NCBI GenBank assembly: GCA_002422305.1
Contig: DIUG01000032.1
Location: 1-15,552 of the forward strand
Source: Patescibacteria group bacterium UBA6164
GTDB lineage: Bacteria; Patescibacteriota; Gracilibacteria; BD1-5; UBA6164
Direction of reading: 5' to 3'
DNA length: 15,552 nt
This document shows positions 1 through 8,080 of this stretch, piece after piece. Position 1 is the first letter of the stretch. Every line of letters begins with the position of its first letter. Under the pieces are notes generated by a model. The model was not told the DNA's origin. It ran no database searches and saw only the letters and a program-made list of their open reading frames with translations. A program made the position numbers and the translations under genes.

Positions 1-966
1 GTAGAGATTAAAACTTATTCTGATGGAGATGCAAAATGGTATTTTGAAGATGTTCCAGTTATTCCAGGGTGAGATTATGTATTTTCAGATATGTATAATT
101 CTAATGTTGATACAAGTATAGTAGCTAGATATAAATTATCTAATTGATCATACATATATAAATATTTATGATTAGTGCCTACTTCTAGTTCTTGGAAAGA
201 ATTCAAAATAGATTTTACTACTCCACAAGATGTAGTTTCATTAACAATTTTTCATATAATAAATAAAGTATGATTTCTAGTTATTGATAATGTAACTCTT
301 ACTACTCAAAATAATTCTTTTTCAGAATGAATGATTTCTTTTTCATTTGATGATGGTTTTAAAAATATATATGATTTAGCTATACCTATTTTAGATAATG
401 CAGGTATAAAAAGTACTCAAGCTGTTATGACAAGTTCTTTTAATTATCCTATGTATATGTCAAAAGAAGAAGTTAAAAAATTGTATGATAATTGACATGA
501 AATAGCTTCACATACTATGAATCATGTTAATTTGACACAAGTTTCTATAGAAACAGCCATAGAAGAAATATCTAAATCAAAATCAGATCTTTTAGATATT
601 TGAATAAATGTTACTAGTTTTGTTTATCCATATGGTGCATATAATAATCAAACTATAAATATATTAAAAGAATCTTGATATTTGTGAGCTAGAAGTGTAT
701 TTCAATGATTTAATACACCAAATTCTGATAAATTTCAATTAAAAGATATGCATGTAGATGGTAATGCGACTTGGGAAAATATTAAATTATGAATAGATAA
801 GGCAATAAATGAAAAAAAATGGCTTATATTAGAATTTCATCAACAAGGTGAAAATTTATGATATTATAGTAATACCACTGAATTTTTACAAAAAATAGTT
901 GATTATGTAGTAGAAAAAAAAGTAAAAACTATTACTATTGCTCAATGAATAGAAATGATTAATTAA
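1..966 (+). CDS. Polysaccharide deacetylase (NodB-like), 5'-truncated by window edge
   Basis: The frame is open from base 1, so the N-terminus is missing; 321 residues are visible with UGA = Gly. Residues 1-100 are rich in aromatic and beta-forming residues and end in a VIDNVTL strand, resembling a carbohydrate-binding beta-sandwich. The NodB-type catalytic domain follows: motif 1 SFDDG at 115-119 (catalytic base D117, metal ligand D118), motif 2 SHTMNH at 170-175 (metal ligands H171 and H175), motif 3 FVYPYG at 207-212, and the late LEFH with H280. All metal and catalytic residues are present, so it should remove acetyl groups from a polysaccharide, probably in the cell envelope or outside the cell. 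The secretion signal, if any, lies off the window. The exact sugar substrate cannot be told. Confidence 0.9.
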
Positions 967-977
967 TTAAATTATAA

Positions 978-992
978 TGAGAATTAATCTCA
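978..992 (+). terminator. Weak hairpin after the deacetylase gene
   Basis: TGAGA and TCTCA arms flank the 5-base loop ATTAA shortly after the deacetylase stop. The stem is only 5 bp and the nearest T-rich tract starts about ten bases later, so it is at best a poor intrinsic terminator. Confidence 0.25.
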
Positions 993-999
993 AAAACAT

Positions 1000-1027
1000 T
1001 TGCTTTTTTATTTTTATACTTTATAAT
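1000..1027 (+). promoter_or_regulatory. Predicted promoter of the fur-like/bcp pair with a PerR-like box
   Basis: TTGCTT (1000-1005) and TATAAT (1022-1027) are separated by 16 bases and lie about 30 bases before the TTG start at 1058. TTATAATTATAATTA (1021-1035) overlaps the -10 and matches a 7-1-7 PerR-type palindrome at 13 of 15 positions for symmetry. That would suit autoregulation by the Fur-like protein, but such symmetry is easy to obtain by chance in sequence this AT-rich. Confidence 0.45.
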
Positions 1028-1057
1028 TATAATTAATATATATTAATTATATAACTA

Positions 1058-1405
1058 TTGAAAACACATTATTATACACAAGACATAATAGATATATGTG
1101 ATTGTAATCATCTTACTGTAGAAGATATTTATGATAAAATTTCTATTAAGTATCCAGATGCTTGAAAGTCTTCTATATATAGAAATGTTGAAGAACTAGC
1201 AAAAAAAGGTGAATTAAGAAAAGTTATTTGAATATGAAAAAAATCTTATTTTGAAAAAAATAAATGAAATCATATTCATTTAATTGATGAAAATACTTGA
1301 GAAATAATTGATATTGAATATTGTTTTATTTCACCTGATTTACCAAAAAATTTTAAAATTTCAGAAATTGATTTGAAAATTTTTTGAGAGTTTGTTAATA
1401 CTTAA
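1058..1405 (+). CDS. Fur/PerR-family transcriptional regulator, short, without the usual structural zinc cysteines
   Basis: 115 residues. The frame has a TAA at 1052-1054 and no ATG before the conserved domain, so TTG at 1058 is the only plausible start. Residues 1-60 form a Fur-type winged helix: a helix with TQDIID, then LTVEDIY, then the recognition helix SSIYRNVEELAKKGEL. The dimerisation half is short and keeps the core HIHLIDENTGEIIDIE, where family members normally have a His-rich strand followed by CxxC. Both cysteines are absent here, so the structural zinc site seems to be missing. It lies 23 bases upstream of a peroxiredoxin gene, which fits a PerR-like role in peroxide response. 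Whether it still senses metal or peroxide is unclear. Confidence 0.8.
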
Positions 1406-1428
1406 ATTTATTTACTTATTATATTATT

Positions 1429-1887
1429 ATGAAACTAAATTTAAAAAATAAGTATAAAGCTTTGTCTTATAATGGTCAAGAATGACTATTTACTTTAAAA
1501 GAATTACTTTCGTTTAGTGATAAAACATTATTATATTTTTATCCAAAGGATGATACACCTTGATGTACAATAGAAAATAAAGATTTTTCATGTTTGAAAA
1601 ATGAGTTCAAAAAATTATGAGTAGCAGTTATCTGAGTATCAAAGGATAGTATTGACTCGCATAAAAATTTTATGAAAAAACATAATTTAGAAATAGATTT
1701 AATTTCTGATTCTGATTTAGTTTTACATAAAGAATTATGAGCATATTGAGAAAAAAATAATTATTGAAAAATTGTAGAGGGAGTTATTAGAAGTTCATTT
1801 TTAATTGATTCTAACTGAGAAGTTTTAAAAGAATATAAAAATGTAAAAGCTTTATTACATGCAGAAAGGTTGCTTAAAGAAGTGTAA
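1429..1887 (+). CDS. bcp: Thiol peroxidase of the Bcp/PrxQ peroxiredoxin family
   Basis: 152 residues, the usual length for Bcp/PrxQ. These cytoplasmic enzymes reduce hydrogen peroxide and organic peroxides through a peroxidatic cysteine. The signature YFYPKDDTPGCT ends near residue 47, with peroxidatic C46; the glycine of TPGC is encoded by TGA. GVSKDSIDSHKNF and a late FLIDSNGEV strand are also typical. In many relatives the resolving cysteine is five residues after the peroxidatic one; here that position is K51, and the only nearby cysteine is C55. The enzyme may use C55 or work as a 1-Cys type. It follows the Fur-like gene and probably shares its transcript. Confidence 0.93.
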
Positions 1888-1933
1888 GAATTTGTAACTG
1901 TAAATTTAAAAATTATTATTATTAAATTAGTAT

Positions 1934-2018
1934 ACAAATGGCTGAAGCCATTTGTTGAAAAGAAATTTTCGTCATGTCAACAGAATGCTTTAGTTTTCTG
2001 TTACTTCTATAAAAAGTA
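1934..2018 (+). repeat. Cluster of consecutive hairpins between bcp and the membrane-protein gene
   Basis: The stretch 1888-2056 holds no convincing gene but contains, in order: a near-perfect palindrome with 10-base arms ACAAATGGCT/AGCCATTTGT around GA (1934-1955); GAAAA/TTTTC around GAAA (1957-1970); AACAGAA/TTCTGTT (1979-2002); and a small ACTT/AAGT hairpin (2003-2018). G+C is visibly higher than in the neighbourhood. No poly-T tail follows the first stem, so it is not an ordinary terminator. It could be a structured 3' UTR or sRNA, an operator for a dimeric regulator (first palindrome), or a REP-like repeat. A 24-codon ORF from 1938 to 2011 runs through it with codons rare in this genome and is probably not coding. 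Confidence 0.5.
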
Positions 2019-2056
2019 TGTTAATATTTATTATCTTAATTAATAATTTATAAAAT

Positions 2057-3277
2057 ATGTTTATAAATATCTTGTTTATTATTTTGTTATATATATTTAC
2101 TCTTGTAATAATATTTCTTTCAAATATTTTTTATTTGATGCCTTGAGAGTTTACTTGATTGTATCAAAATAAGATATTTTTTTCAATTGTAATTATTCTT
2201 TATTTATTGTTTATATATTTATTATTTGTACTTATTCGTTGAGTATATACAAAAAAATTACATAAAAATTATTTGTATGTATATGTTTGATTTTGGATAT
2301 TTTTAGTTATATTTTATTTTTGATATTATAAACAGTTAGATAATAAAGTTATAGTCTCTGAAAGTGAATTTGTTACAAAATTACAAAATGTTGATGTAGC
2401 AGATGAAAATAATTGATTAATCCAGATGGATAAATTATTAAAAGAAAATGATAAATCAATTTTAGCCTATGAAGATAATAATTTTTACAATACATATGAT
2501 TGTATATTAAATTGAAAATGAAGAAATTGTGATAAAGTGAAGTTAGAAAATATTTTAGAAAATTATAAAAATAATTATTCAAAGATAAATGTGTTTAATA
2601 ATGAAATGAAAAATGTTGTAGATAATGATTATTTTAAAGAAAAAACAAATGTTGATGAATTTGTAAGTATGCAAAGTATACCTAAATTGACTAGAATAAG
2701 TTTGTTTACAGCTATTTATGAGATAAATAATTGAGATAAAAATAGAGCTGTTATTACATTATTAACATATAAAAAATTATGAGATAAACTTTTAAATTGA
2801 GATAATTCATTAGTTTGAATGATTGTATGAATTACTATTGTTAATATGTCTATTGAAAATATAAATTATGTACTTGATAATTATGATATAGATGAGGAAA
2901 ATTTAAAATTATTAAAAAATAAATTAAGTACTAATTATAATTCAAAAGAAATTTTTTCAAATGCTATAAAAATGGAATATAATATGAATAAACATTGATT
3001 AGAAAAGATGCTTGGAGAATGAAAAGTAAGAACTTCTATAATGTTTGATTTAGATGAGTATACAAATGAACAAAGGAAGGCTTGGTTAAGTGTAATAAAT
3101 TGAGAAGAATCTTATTATAAAACTATTCCAGTTAATTATTTTAAGAGAAGTTTTGTGTATAGATTTTTATGAGGAGTTGAAAGATTTTCAAATACTTGAT
3201 ATATTGAAGATTTAGAAAAATTAAATACTGATAAAAAAGCTCTTTTAGATAAAATTGAATCAAAATTAGCAAAATAA
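2057..3277 (+). CDS. Membrane-anchored protein of unknown function (three N-terminal helices)
   Basis: 406 residues, family not recognised. The N-terminus has three strongly hydrophobic segments at about residues 3-27, 40-63 and 74-92, joined by short loops with K and R. A hydrophilic Asn/Asp/Lys-rich domain of about 310 residues follows. It looks mostly helical, with two cysteines near residues 153 and 161 and repeated short helix pairs such as NRAVITLLTYKKL and NVSIEN-like stretches, loosely like helical-repeat domains. With three helices and an inside N-terminus, the large domain would lie outside the membrane. The start ATG follows an A/T-only leader without a Shine-Dalgarno sequence. The gene ends at a strong bidirectional terminator. 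Confidence 0.8.
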
Positions 3278-3303
3278 AAAAGAGATTTTAATCTCTTTTT
3301 TTT
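3276..3303. terminator. Bidirectional intrinsic terminator between convergent genes
   Basis: Arms AAAAAAGAGATT (3276-3287) and AATCTCTTTTTT (3290-3301) surround a 2-base loop, with A and T runs on the two sides, so it can end transcription from either strand. It overlaps the TAA of the + strand gene, and the stop codon of the minus-strand gene (3288-3290) sits at its loop. Confidence 0.85.
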
Positions 3304-3545
3304 CTTTTAATTCTAAAATAATTTATAATAAAATTTAATAAAATAACTCATAATAATGCAAAATATTTCAAATATTCATCATCTCAACTTCCTCTATTAT
3401 AACATACATCGTGATAAAATGGACAAAAAGTTATTATAGAAATAAATACTCAAAACCACATTCATGGAAACAATAATAATACAAATATTATTATTGTTAT
3501 AAGTGATTCTTTTATTGCTTCTTTAAGTGAACTTATTTTATACAT
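3288..3545 (-). CDS. Small two-helix membrane protein of unknown function
   Basis: 85 residues on the minus strand from ATG (3543-3545) to TAA (3288-3290), with TGA codons read as Gly. After an amphipathic start (MYKISSLKEAIKESL) there is a hydrophobic helix at about residues 15-38 (ITIIIFVLLLF..), a short loop CPFYHDVCYNRGSGDDEYL with two cysteines, and a second helix (FALLGVILLNFIINYF) ending in a very basic tail RIKRKKRD. The hydrophobic segments and the basic C-terminus support a real inner-membrane protein. It converges on the three-helix membrane-protein gene and shares its terminator. No family was recognised. Confidence 0.65.
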
Positions 3546-3573
3546 ATTTTATTTACTAATATTAATTCTATAT

Positions 3574-3768
3574 TGGTACAGCTGAGAGAGATGATTAAAA
3601 ACTATATGAGCTCTATATGAATATGTAGCTAAAAACAGAAATCAAGTGAAATTTGATATGTGAGAATTGAAAGATGCAATGGTTTGAGAGTTTGCTGTAT
3701 AGATAGAAGAAATAAGTAGTTTTTATAGATTACCTACTAATAATGATAACATAAGATCTAATTATTAA
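3574..3768 (+). pseudogene. Relic of an unidentified gene
   Basis: With UGA = Gly this frame gives a plausible soluble segment (for example ALYEYVAKNRNQVKFDMGEL and later EEISSFYRLPTNN) but has no good start codon and contains an in-frame TAG at 3700-3702 before its TAA at 3766-3768. The composition is protein-like rather than random, so a decayed gene fragment is the best reading. No family was recognised, and it may be only a chance open frame. Confidence 0.35.
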
Positions 3769-3794
3769 TATATTTAAAGAAAAAAGAAAACACA

Positions 3795-3907
3795 GAGTAA
3801 ATTTTATATTTACTCCTTTCTCTTCAGAGAAAGTCTAAAGTGAGTACATAAAAAAATTAATAAAGAATTAATATATCTTGAGTAAAATATATTTTTACTC
3901 TTTTTTT
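3795..3907 (+). ncRNA. Possible small structured RNA
   Basis: Three stems lie within about 110 bases: GAGTAAAT/ATTTACTC (3795-3815), CTTTCTC/GAGAAAG with loop TTCA (3816-3833), and a terminator stem at 3880-3900 whose arms nearly repeat those of the first stem. No reading frame explains the stretch. A small regulatory RNA or the 3' end of an unseen transcript is possible. No clear promoter was found upstream. Confidence 0.35.
3880..3907 (+). terminator. Intrinsic terminator
   Basis: GAGTAAAA (3880-3887) and TTTTACTC (3893-3900) form an 8-bp stem with loop TATAT, followed directly by seven T. This is a standard rho-independent terminator; what transcript it ends is unknown, perhaps the structured RNA just upstream. 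Confidence 0.7.
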
Positions 3908-3928
3908 ATTGCAAAAGTAAAAACTAGA

Positions 3929-4003
3929 TACTCCAAAAATTAAAACATATACCTTGGCTATATGGAGATATTATAAAGTATATACAAAATAGTTTTTGGA
4001 GTA
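3929..4003 (+). repeat. Inverted-repeat element with inner hairpin
   Basis: Perfect 11-base arms TACTCCAAAAA (3929-3939) and TTTTTGGAGTA (3993-4003) enclose 53 bases that contain an inner hairpin CATATA/TATATG (3946-3964) with loop CCTTGGC. The shape could be a folded leader RNA for the XRE gene that follows, or terminal repeats of a tiny mobile element. It ends four bases before an upstream in-frame ATG (4007) of the regulator gene. It is too small to code for anything. Confidence 0.5.
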
Positions 4004-4081
4004 AAAATGAATTATTTTTTAACTTGATTTATTATCAATTACAGTTATATTATTTTAGAATATTTTAAAAATATAAAAAAT

Positions 4082-4285
4082 ATGAAAGTAGAAATAAATA
4101 TAGAATGACTATTAGAGAAGAAAAATATGAAATTAAGTGATTTAGAGAAAAAAGTATCACTTAGTTACCAACAACTGTGGAATATAAAAGAATGAAGAAC
4201 GACAAAAGTGAGTTTTGAAACAATTGGAGAACTTTTGAAAGGGTTTAAATGTAAACCGAATGATTTATTTAAATTAACAAAATAA
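4082..4285 (+). CDS. Small XRE-type helix-turn-helix regulator
   Basis: 67 residues that are essentially one helix-turn-helix domain, of the type found in small Cro/YozG-like regulators: NIEGLLEKKNMKLSDLEKKV forms the first helices, SYQQLWNIKEGRTTKVSFETI the recognition part, and LLKGFKCKPNDLF the closing helix. Two TGA codons encode glycines, including the one in KEGR. ATG 4082 gives the usual family length. The same frame is open back to ATG 4007, which would add 25 hydrophobic residues untypical for the family; that earlier start cannot be ruled out. The protein probably regulates itself or the seven-gene cluster that begins 143 bases downstream. Confidence 0.82.
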
Positions 4286-4291
4286 AATCAG

Positions 4292-4370
4292 CTACTAAGG
4301 AATATTTGGCAACTGAAAAATAAAAATGAACTACTAAGGATCTCTTAGTTGTTCATAAAGAGAGTTTTTT
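4292..4370 (+). promoter_or_regulatory. Attenuator-like leader upstream of the seven-gene cluster
   Basis: The 10-mer CTACTAAGGA occurs twice (4292-4301 and 4331-4340). The second copy lies in a hairpin GAACTACTAAG/CTTAGTTGTTC (4328-4354, one mismatch). The right arm of that hairpin contains bases needed for a competing stem, TCTCTT (4341-4346) with AAGAGA (4358-4363), which is followed by a T run. Two mutually exclusive folds, one a terminator, are the hallmark of attenuation. The signal that would choose between them is unknown. A plain terminator for the XRE gene is the simpler alternative. Confidence 0.4.
4341..4370 (+). terminator. Candidate terminator stem in the leader
   Basis: TCTCTT and AAGAGA pair around an 11-base loop and are followed by G and six T (4365-4370). 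The stem is short. It may end transcription of the XRE gene or act as the regulated terminator of the downstream cluster. Confidence 0.45.
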
Positions 4371-4428
4371 CTAGAAAACCTTAAAATTATTAGACTAAGT
4401 GAGAAAACTATTTTTTAACTAAATAAAA

Positions 4429-5205
4429 ATGCCAAAATTTAATGATTTAGATTTACAAAATTGGAAAGATATTGATTTAGATATGAATAGTTTATGGGTT
4501 ATTCCTGAAAGAAAAAAGTGATGAAAACATGATAACTTTTATCATGCTAATTTTATACCTCAAATCCCTGAACATTTTATAAAAAGGTATACTAAAAAAT
4601 GAGGTTGGGTATTAGATCCATTTTTATGAAGTGCTACAACTGCAATAGAGTGTGAAGAATTATGAAGAAATATTATTTGAATTGATATTCAAAAAGAATT
4701 AGTAGATAGAGCAAAAGAGTTAATTGATTCAAAGAAAATACATGCTCATTTTTGAGTTTGAGATAGTTCATCAAAAGAAACAAGGGAAGATATAGAAAAA
4801 ATATTTAAACATAGAAAAATAGATTGAGTTGATTTAGCCTTACTTCATCCTCCTTATGCTGATATAATTAAATTTACAGATAAAAAAGAAGATCTTTCAA
4901 ATAGTGGAAGTGTTGAAAACTTTTTATTAGATTTTTGAAAAGTTTTGAAAAATACATATAAACTTTTAAAGGATAAATGATATATGGTAATTGTTATGTG
5001 AGATAAATATCAAAATTCTGAGTGGATACCATTATGATTTATGTGTATGGCTGAAGCTCAAAAGGTATGATTTAAATTAAAATGAGTTATTGTTAAAAAT
5101 ATGGAGTGAAATAGATGAAAGTCTTGAAATTGAGCAATATGGAAATATAGAGCATTAAATAGTGATTACTATTTATTTAAACATGAATATATTTTAGTTT
5201 TTTAA
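4429..5205 (+). CDS. Amino-type (N4/N6) DNA methyltransferase-like protein
   Basis: 258 residues. The SAM-binding motif I, DPFLGSATT, is at residues 63-71 and comes before the catalytic motif IV, HPPY, at 140-143, followed by a region resembling a target-contact loop. Motif IV is usually DPPY, NPPY or SPPY; H in the first place is unusual but occurs in some members of the N6_N4 methylase family. GYMVIVMGDKY and a final strand EYILVF complete the fold. It would transfer a methyl group from SAM to adenine or cytosine in DNA, though modification of another substrate is possible given its neighbours. No restriction partner is adjacent. The radical SAM gene starts 11 bases after its stop, so it probably opens the operon. 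Confidence 0.83.
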
Positions 5206-5216
5206 AAAAATTAATT

Positions 5217-6257
5217 ATGTTAGATTATAGTTTCTATGAAAAAATACAAAATATTTGAGAACTATATAAATTAAATTTTTTATCTAAAGAAGAATTATTT
5301 AATTTATTTGAAGAAAACTTTTCTAATATCCCTTATATAGATCAACTTGAGACAACAAATTTTTGCAATATGAGATGTAAAATGTGTCCAAGATATAAGT
5401 ATATGACAAGAAAAATTAAAATTATGGATATGAGTTTATTTAAAAAAATTATTGATGAACTAAACTATATTGAAATTGAAAAAAGAAAAAAATGAATAAA
5501 TCCAAATATTTTTTTACCTAAAAATAATGATTTAACTTGGGATTGAAGTAAGTTTGATATATTTGATTTAAGGCTTCATTATTTTTGAGCTCCTTTTTTA
5601 GATCCTTATTTAATTGATAGGGTAAGATACATAAAAGAAAAATCATTATTTTGAGTTCAATTATCTGAAAGTATAAATAATATAACTATTAGCAAAGCCG
5701 AAGAATTGTTTAAACTTGGTTTAAATAGATTAATAATTGCATTAGATTGATTAAATTGAAAAGAATTTGAAGATAATAGATGAATTGCTATCGATTATAA
5801 TAAAGAAATAGAGAAAATAAAAGAGATTATTTCTGTTAAATTAGAGAATTCTTATAAAACTCATATTGATATTCAAGTAATTAACCTTAAAAGTATTGAT
5901 ACTCAAAAATTTATAAATTATTGGATTTGAATAGATTGAGTAAATATTTTATTAAAAGATTTTTTTCCATACCCAGGTATAAATACTGATTTATGAAAAA
6001 TTGATATTTCAAGTTTTTCAAAAGAATGTTCATTTCCTTATACTTCATTAGCTATTTTAGCAAACTGAAAAGTTGTATCGTGTTGTGCTGATTATAATTG
6101 AGAAAATATTTTATGAGATTTAAATAAAGAAAATTTATATGATATTTGGCATAGTAATAAATATAAAGATTTTAGAAAAAACTTTATTTATAATACATTT
6201 GATAGTAATTCATTATGTAAAAGATGTTGATATTACCCATTTAATAATAAAGAATAA
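5217..6257 (+). CDS. Radical SAM/SPASM-domain enzyme
   Basis: 346 residues. The canonical CxxxCxxC cluster that binds the SAM-cleaving [4Fe-4S] is FCNMRCKMCP with C50, C54 and C57. A TIM-barrel-like stretch follows, with a strand pattern near LRLHYFGAPFLDPYL matching the GGEP-to-barrel region of the family. The C-terminus is a SPASM-like domain with C271, C289, C290, C334 and C337, including ANGKVVSCCADYNG and LCKRCGYYP, expected to hold one or two auxiliary clusters. DLNKENLYDIWHSNKYKDFR is the usual linker of SPASM proteins. Such enzymes modify peptides or small molecules by radical chemistry. No precursor peptide gene was found next to it. SpeD begins two bases after its stop, suggesting tight co-expression. 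Confidence 0.92.
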
Positions 6258-6259
6258 TT

Positions 6260-6616
6260 ATGATAAAAAATGAAAAACGACTTCATATTATTGCACAATT
6301 TAGTAATTATAGATCATCATTTGGAATTATTATTGATGATATAAAACTATATTTTTCTAATATAATAAAAAAAGTTTGATTATTGGAATTATGAAATTAC
6401 TATTATGAATTTTGAAAAGATGCATATACTTGAGTTATTTGCTTAGCTGAATCTCATATTAGCATTCATACATGGCCAGAATCAAAATATTTAACATTAG
6501 ATATTTATGTTTGCAATTATGAAAAAGACAATTCTTTAAAAGCAAAAGAAATATTTAATGAATTAAAAAACTTTTATAATCCTGAAATTATAAAAGTAAA
6601 ATATATAACAAGATAA
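6260..6616 (+). CDS. speD: S-adenosylmethionine decarboxylase proenzyme, short prokaryotic form
   Basis: 118 residues, close to the Thermotoga-type enzyme. The protein cleaves itself before a serine that becomes the pyruvoyl cofactor: here LAESHISIHTWPE with cleavage between E64 and S65. H70 matches the processing histidine, and C85 in DIYVC the catalytic cysteine; the spacing S65, H70, C85 equals the S63, H68, C83 of the Thermotoga maritima enzyme. It converts SAM to decarboxylated SAM, the aminopropyl donor for spermidine and longer or branched polyamines. The BpsA-like gene two positions downstream is a natural user of that product. All key residues are intact. Confidence 0.95.
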
Positions 6617-6640
6617 TTTTATAATTTAATTTTAAAAAAT

Positions 6641-7078
6641 ATGTTAATAAGAAAAATTGTAGAACAAGACTTAATTGAATGTTCTAAAATACTTAAAAAT
6701 GAATATTCTTCAGAACCCTATAATGAAGAATTCATTAATAATAATGAACTAAAGTATATTGAATCAAAGTATAAAAACAATAAAGACACTTGTTTTGTTG
6801 TTGAAGATAATGGAAAAGTGATTTGATTTTGTTTCTCTTCAATATCTTATTGGGCTGATTGATTACAATGAATATTAGAAGAAATTGTAATAAGTAAAGA
6901 ATATCAATGAAAATGAGTTTGAAAAAAAATATATAATTTTATGGAAAATTATTTTAAAGATTTGTGAGCAAAATCACTTATGTTGTGGGTTCAAGATAAT
7001 GCTTGAGCTTATCATTTTCATTTAAAAAATGGATTTTTTAAATCAGATGAACATTCAATAATGTTTAAAAACTTATAA
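6641..7078 (+). CDS. GNAT-family N-acetyltransferase
   Basis: 145 residues. The acetyl-CoA pyrophosphate loop is QGKGVG at residues 89-94, with two of its glycines from TGA, after the strand ILEEIVISKEY. The N-terminal MLIRKIVEQDLIECSKIL helix, the FVVEDNGKVIGF strand-turn-strand and the closing NAGAYHFHLKNGFFKSDEH segment are all typical of GNAT proteins. It would acetylate an amine. Between SpeD and a BpsA homologue, a polyamine or a polyamine-containing product is a reasonable substrate, but this is inferred from context only; N-terminal protein acetylation is another common job of this family. Confidence 0.9.
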
Positions 7079-7093
7079 TATAATAAATTAATT

Positions 7094-8080
7094 ATGATAT
7101 TTAGAGATGATATAATAAAATGTTATAATAATTATATGACCTTAAATCCTTTAGATATAACTAATAAGAAACAATATACTACTTGGCTTAAAAAATATCA
7201 ATTAAATTTATTGTCTTATTCTAGAATAGTTTGAGAAATTAGAGACTTAAAATCAATTTATGAGATAATAAAAAGTGATTTTGACTATGATAATTTATAT
7301 ATAGTTATTGAATCATTAATTAATACTAATTTTTTAAAGATAAATAATAATTGAGATTTTATATGGTCTTGATTAGAAAAAAACATATTTAAAAGTGATA
7401 ATAAAATAGTTGATATTTTTAAAGATCCAAATAATAATTATAATCAATTTCCTTGTAATAAAGATTCAAGAATAAAAAGAGTAAAATTATTTTATGATTT
7501 TTTTCCATATGTAAAAGAAATGAATATTTGAATACTTTGAGATGATGATTTATTAGCCGTAGAATTATTTAAAACTTGAATTTATAACCCTATAGTATAC
7601 GAAATAGATGAGAAAATTATTTCAATAATTAACAAAGAAACTGAGAATAAAATAAAAATAGTTAATATTGATTTTTTAAATAAAGAATAGAACACAAATT
7701 TACATATTGATACTTTTGTAACAGATCCTCCTTATAATCTTAATTGATTATTACAATTTATAGAATTTTGACTTAATCAAATAAATTGAGAGATAAATGA
7801 ATTTTTTGTTATTTTTAATAAAATGATGTTATGAAATAATTATAATAATTTGATAAATAAAATTTCTAAAAAGTGATACAATATTAGTAATATTATAAAC
7901 TGATTTAGTGTTTATAATTTCCCTAAAAATTATAGAGAACTACTAGATATAAATAAAAAATTAATAAAATATTGAATTGAATTTAATGAAAATAATTTTA
8001 GTTCTAGTTCTTCTTTATTTCATTTTGTAGCAAATAGTTATATCGAAAATAAGACTAATTTAATTTATAAAAGATATTAA
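7094..8080 (+). pseudogene. BpsA-like branched-chain polyamine synthase homologue with an in-frame TAG
   Basis: The frame runs 328 positions to TAA but has a TAG at codon 199 (7688-7690). The N-terminal part looks like a winged helix (about residues 45-95). The Rossmann half has YNQFPCNKDSRIKR, the GDDDLLAVELF motif (residues 149-159) and VYEIDEK, then, after the TAG, DTFVTDPPYN (206-215) and a GLLQFIEFGLNQ helix. This order is that of N4-bis(aminopropyl)spermidine synthase, which adds aminopropyl groups from decarboxylated SAM. Both halves are well preserved in one frame, with no other damage. The TAG could be a recent inactivating mutation, readthrough, or a sequencing error. The stop TAA immediately precedes the next ATG. 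Called BpsA-like with good but not full certainty. Confidence 0.75.

Noticed and set aside
1938..2011. 24-codon ORF through the hairpin cluster
   Set aside because: Its codons (GCC, TTC, GTC, CTG) are unlike this genome, and the palindromes explain the sequence better.
2373..2582. Minus-strand open frame inside the membrane-protein gene
   Set aside because: It is a shadow of the + strand gene, low-complexity and rich in F, Y and N, without domain signals.
4328..4336. Leader peptide ATG-AAC-TAC-TAA
   Set aside because: Two residues are too short to support; it falls inside a hairpin arm and is probably chance.
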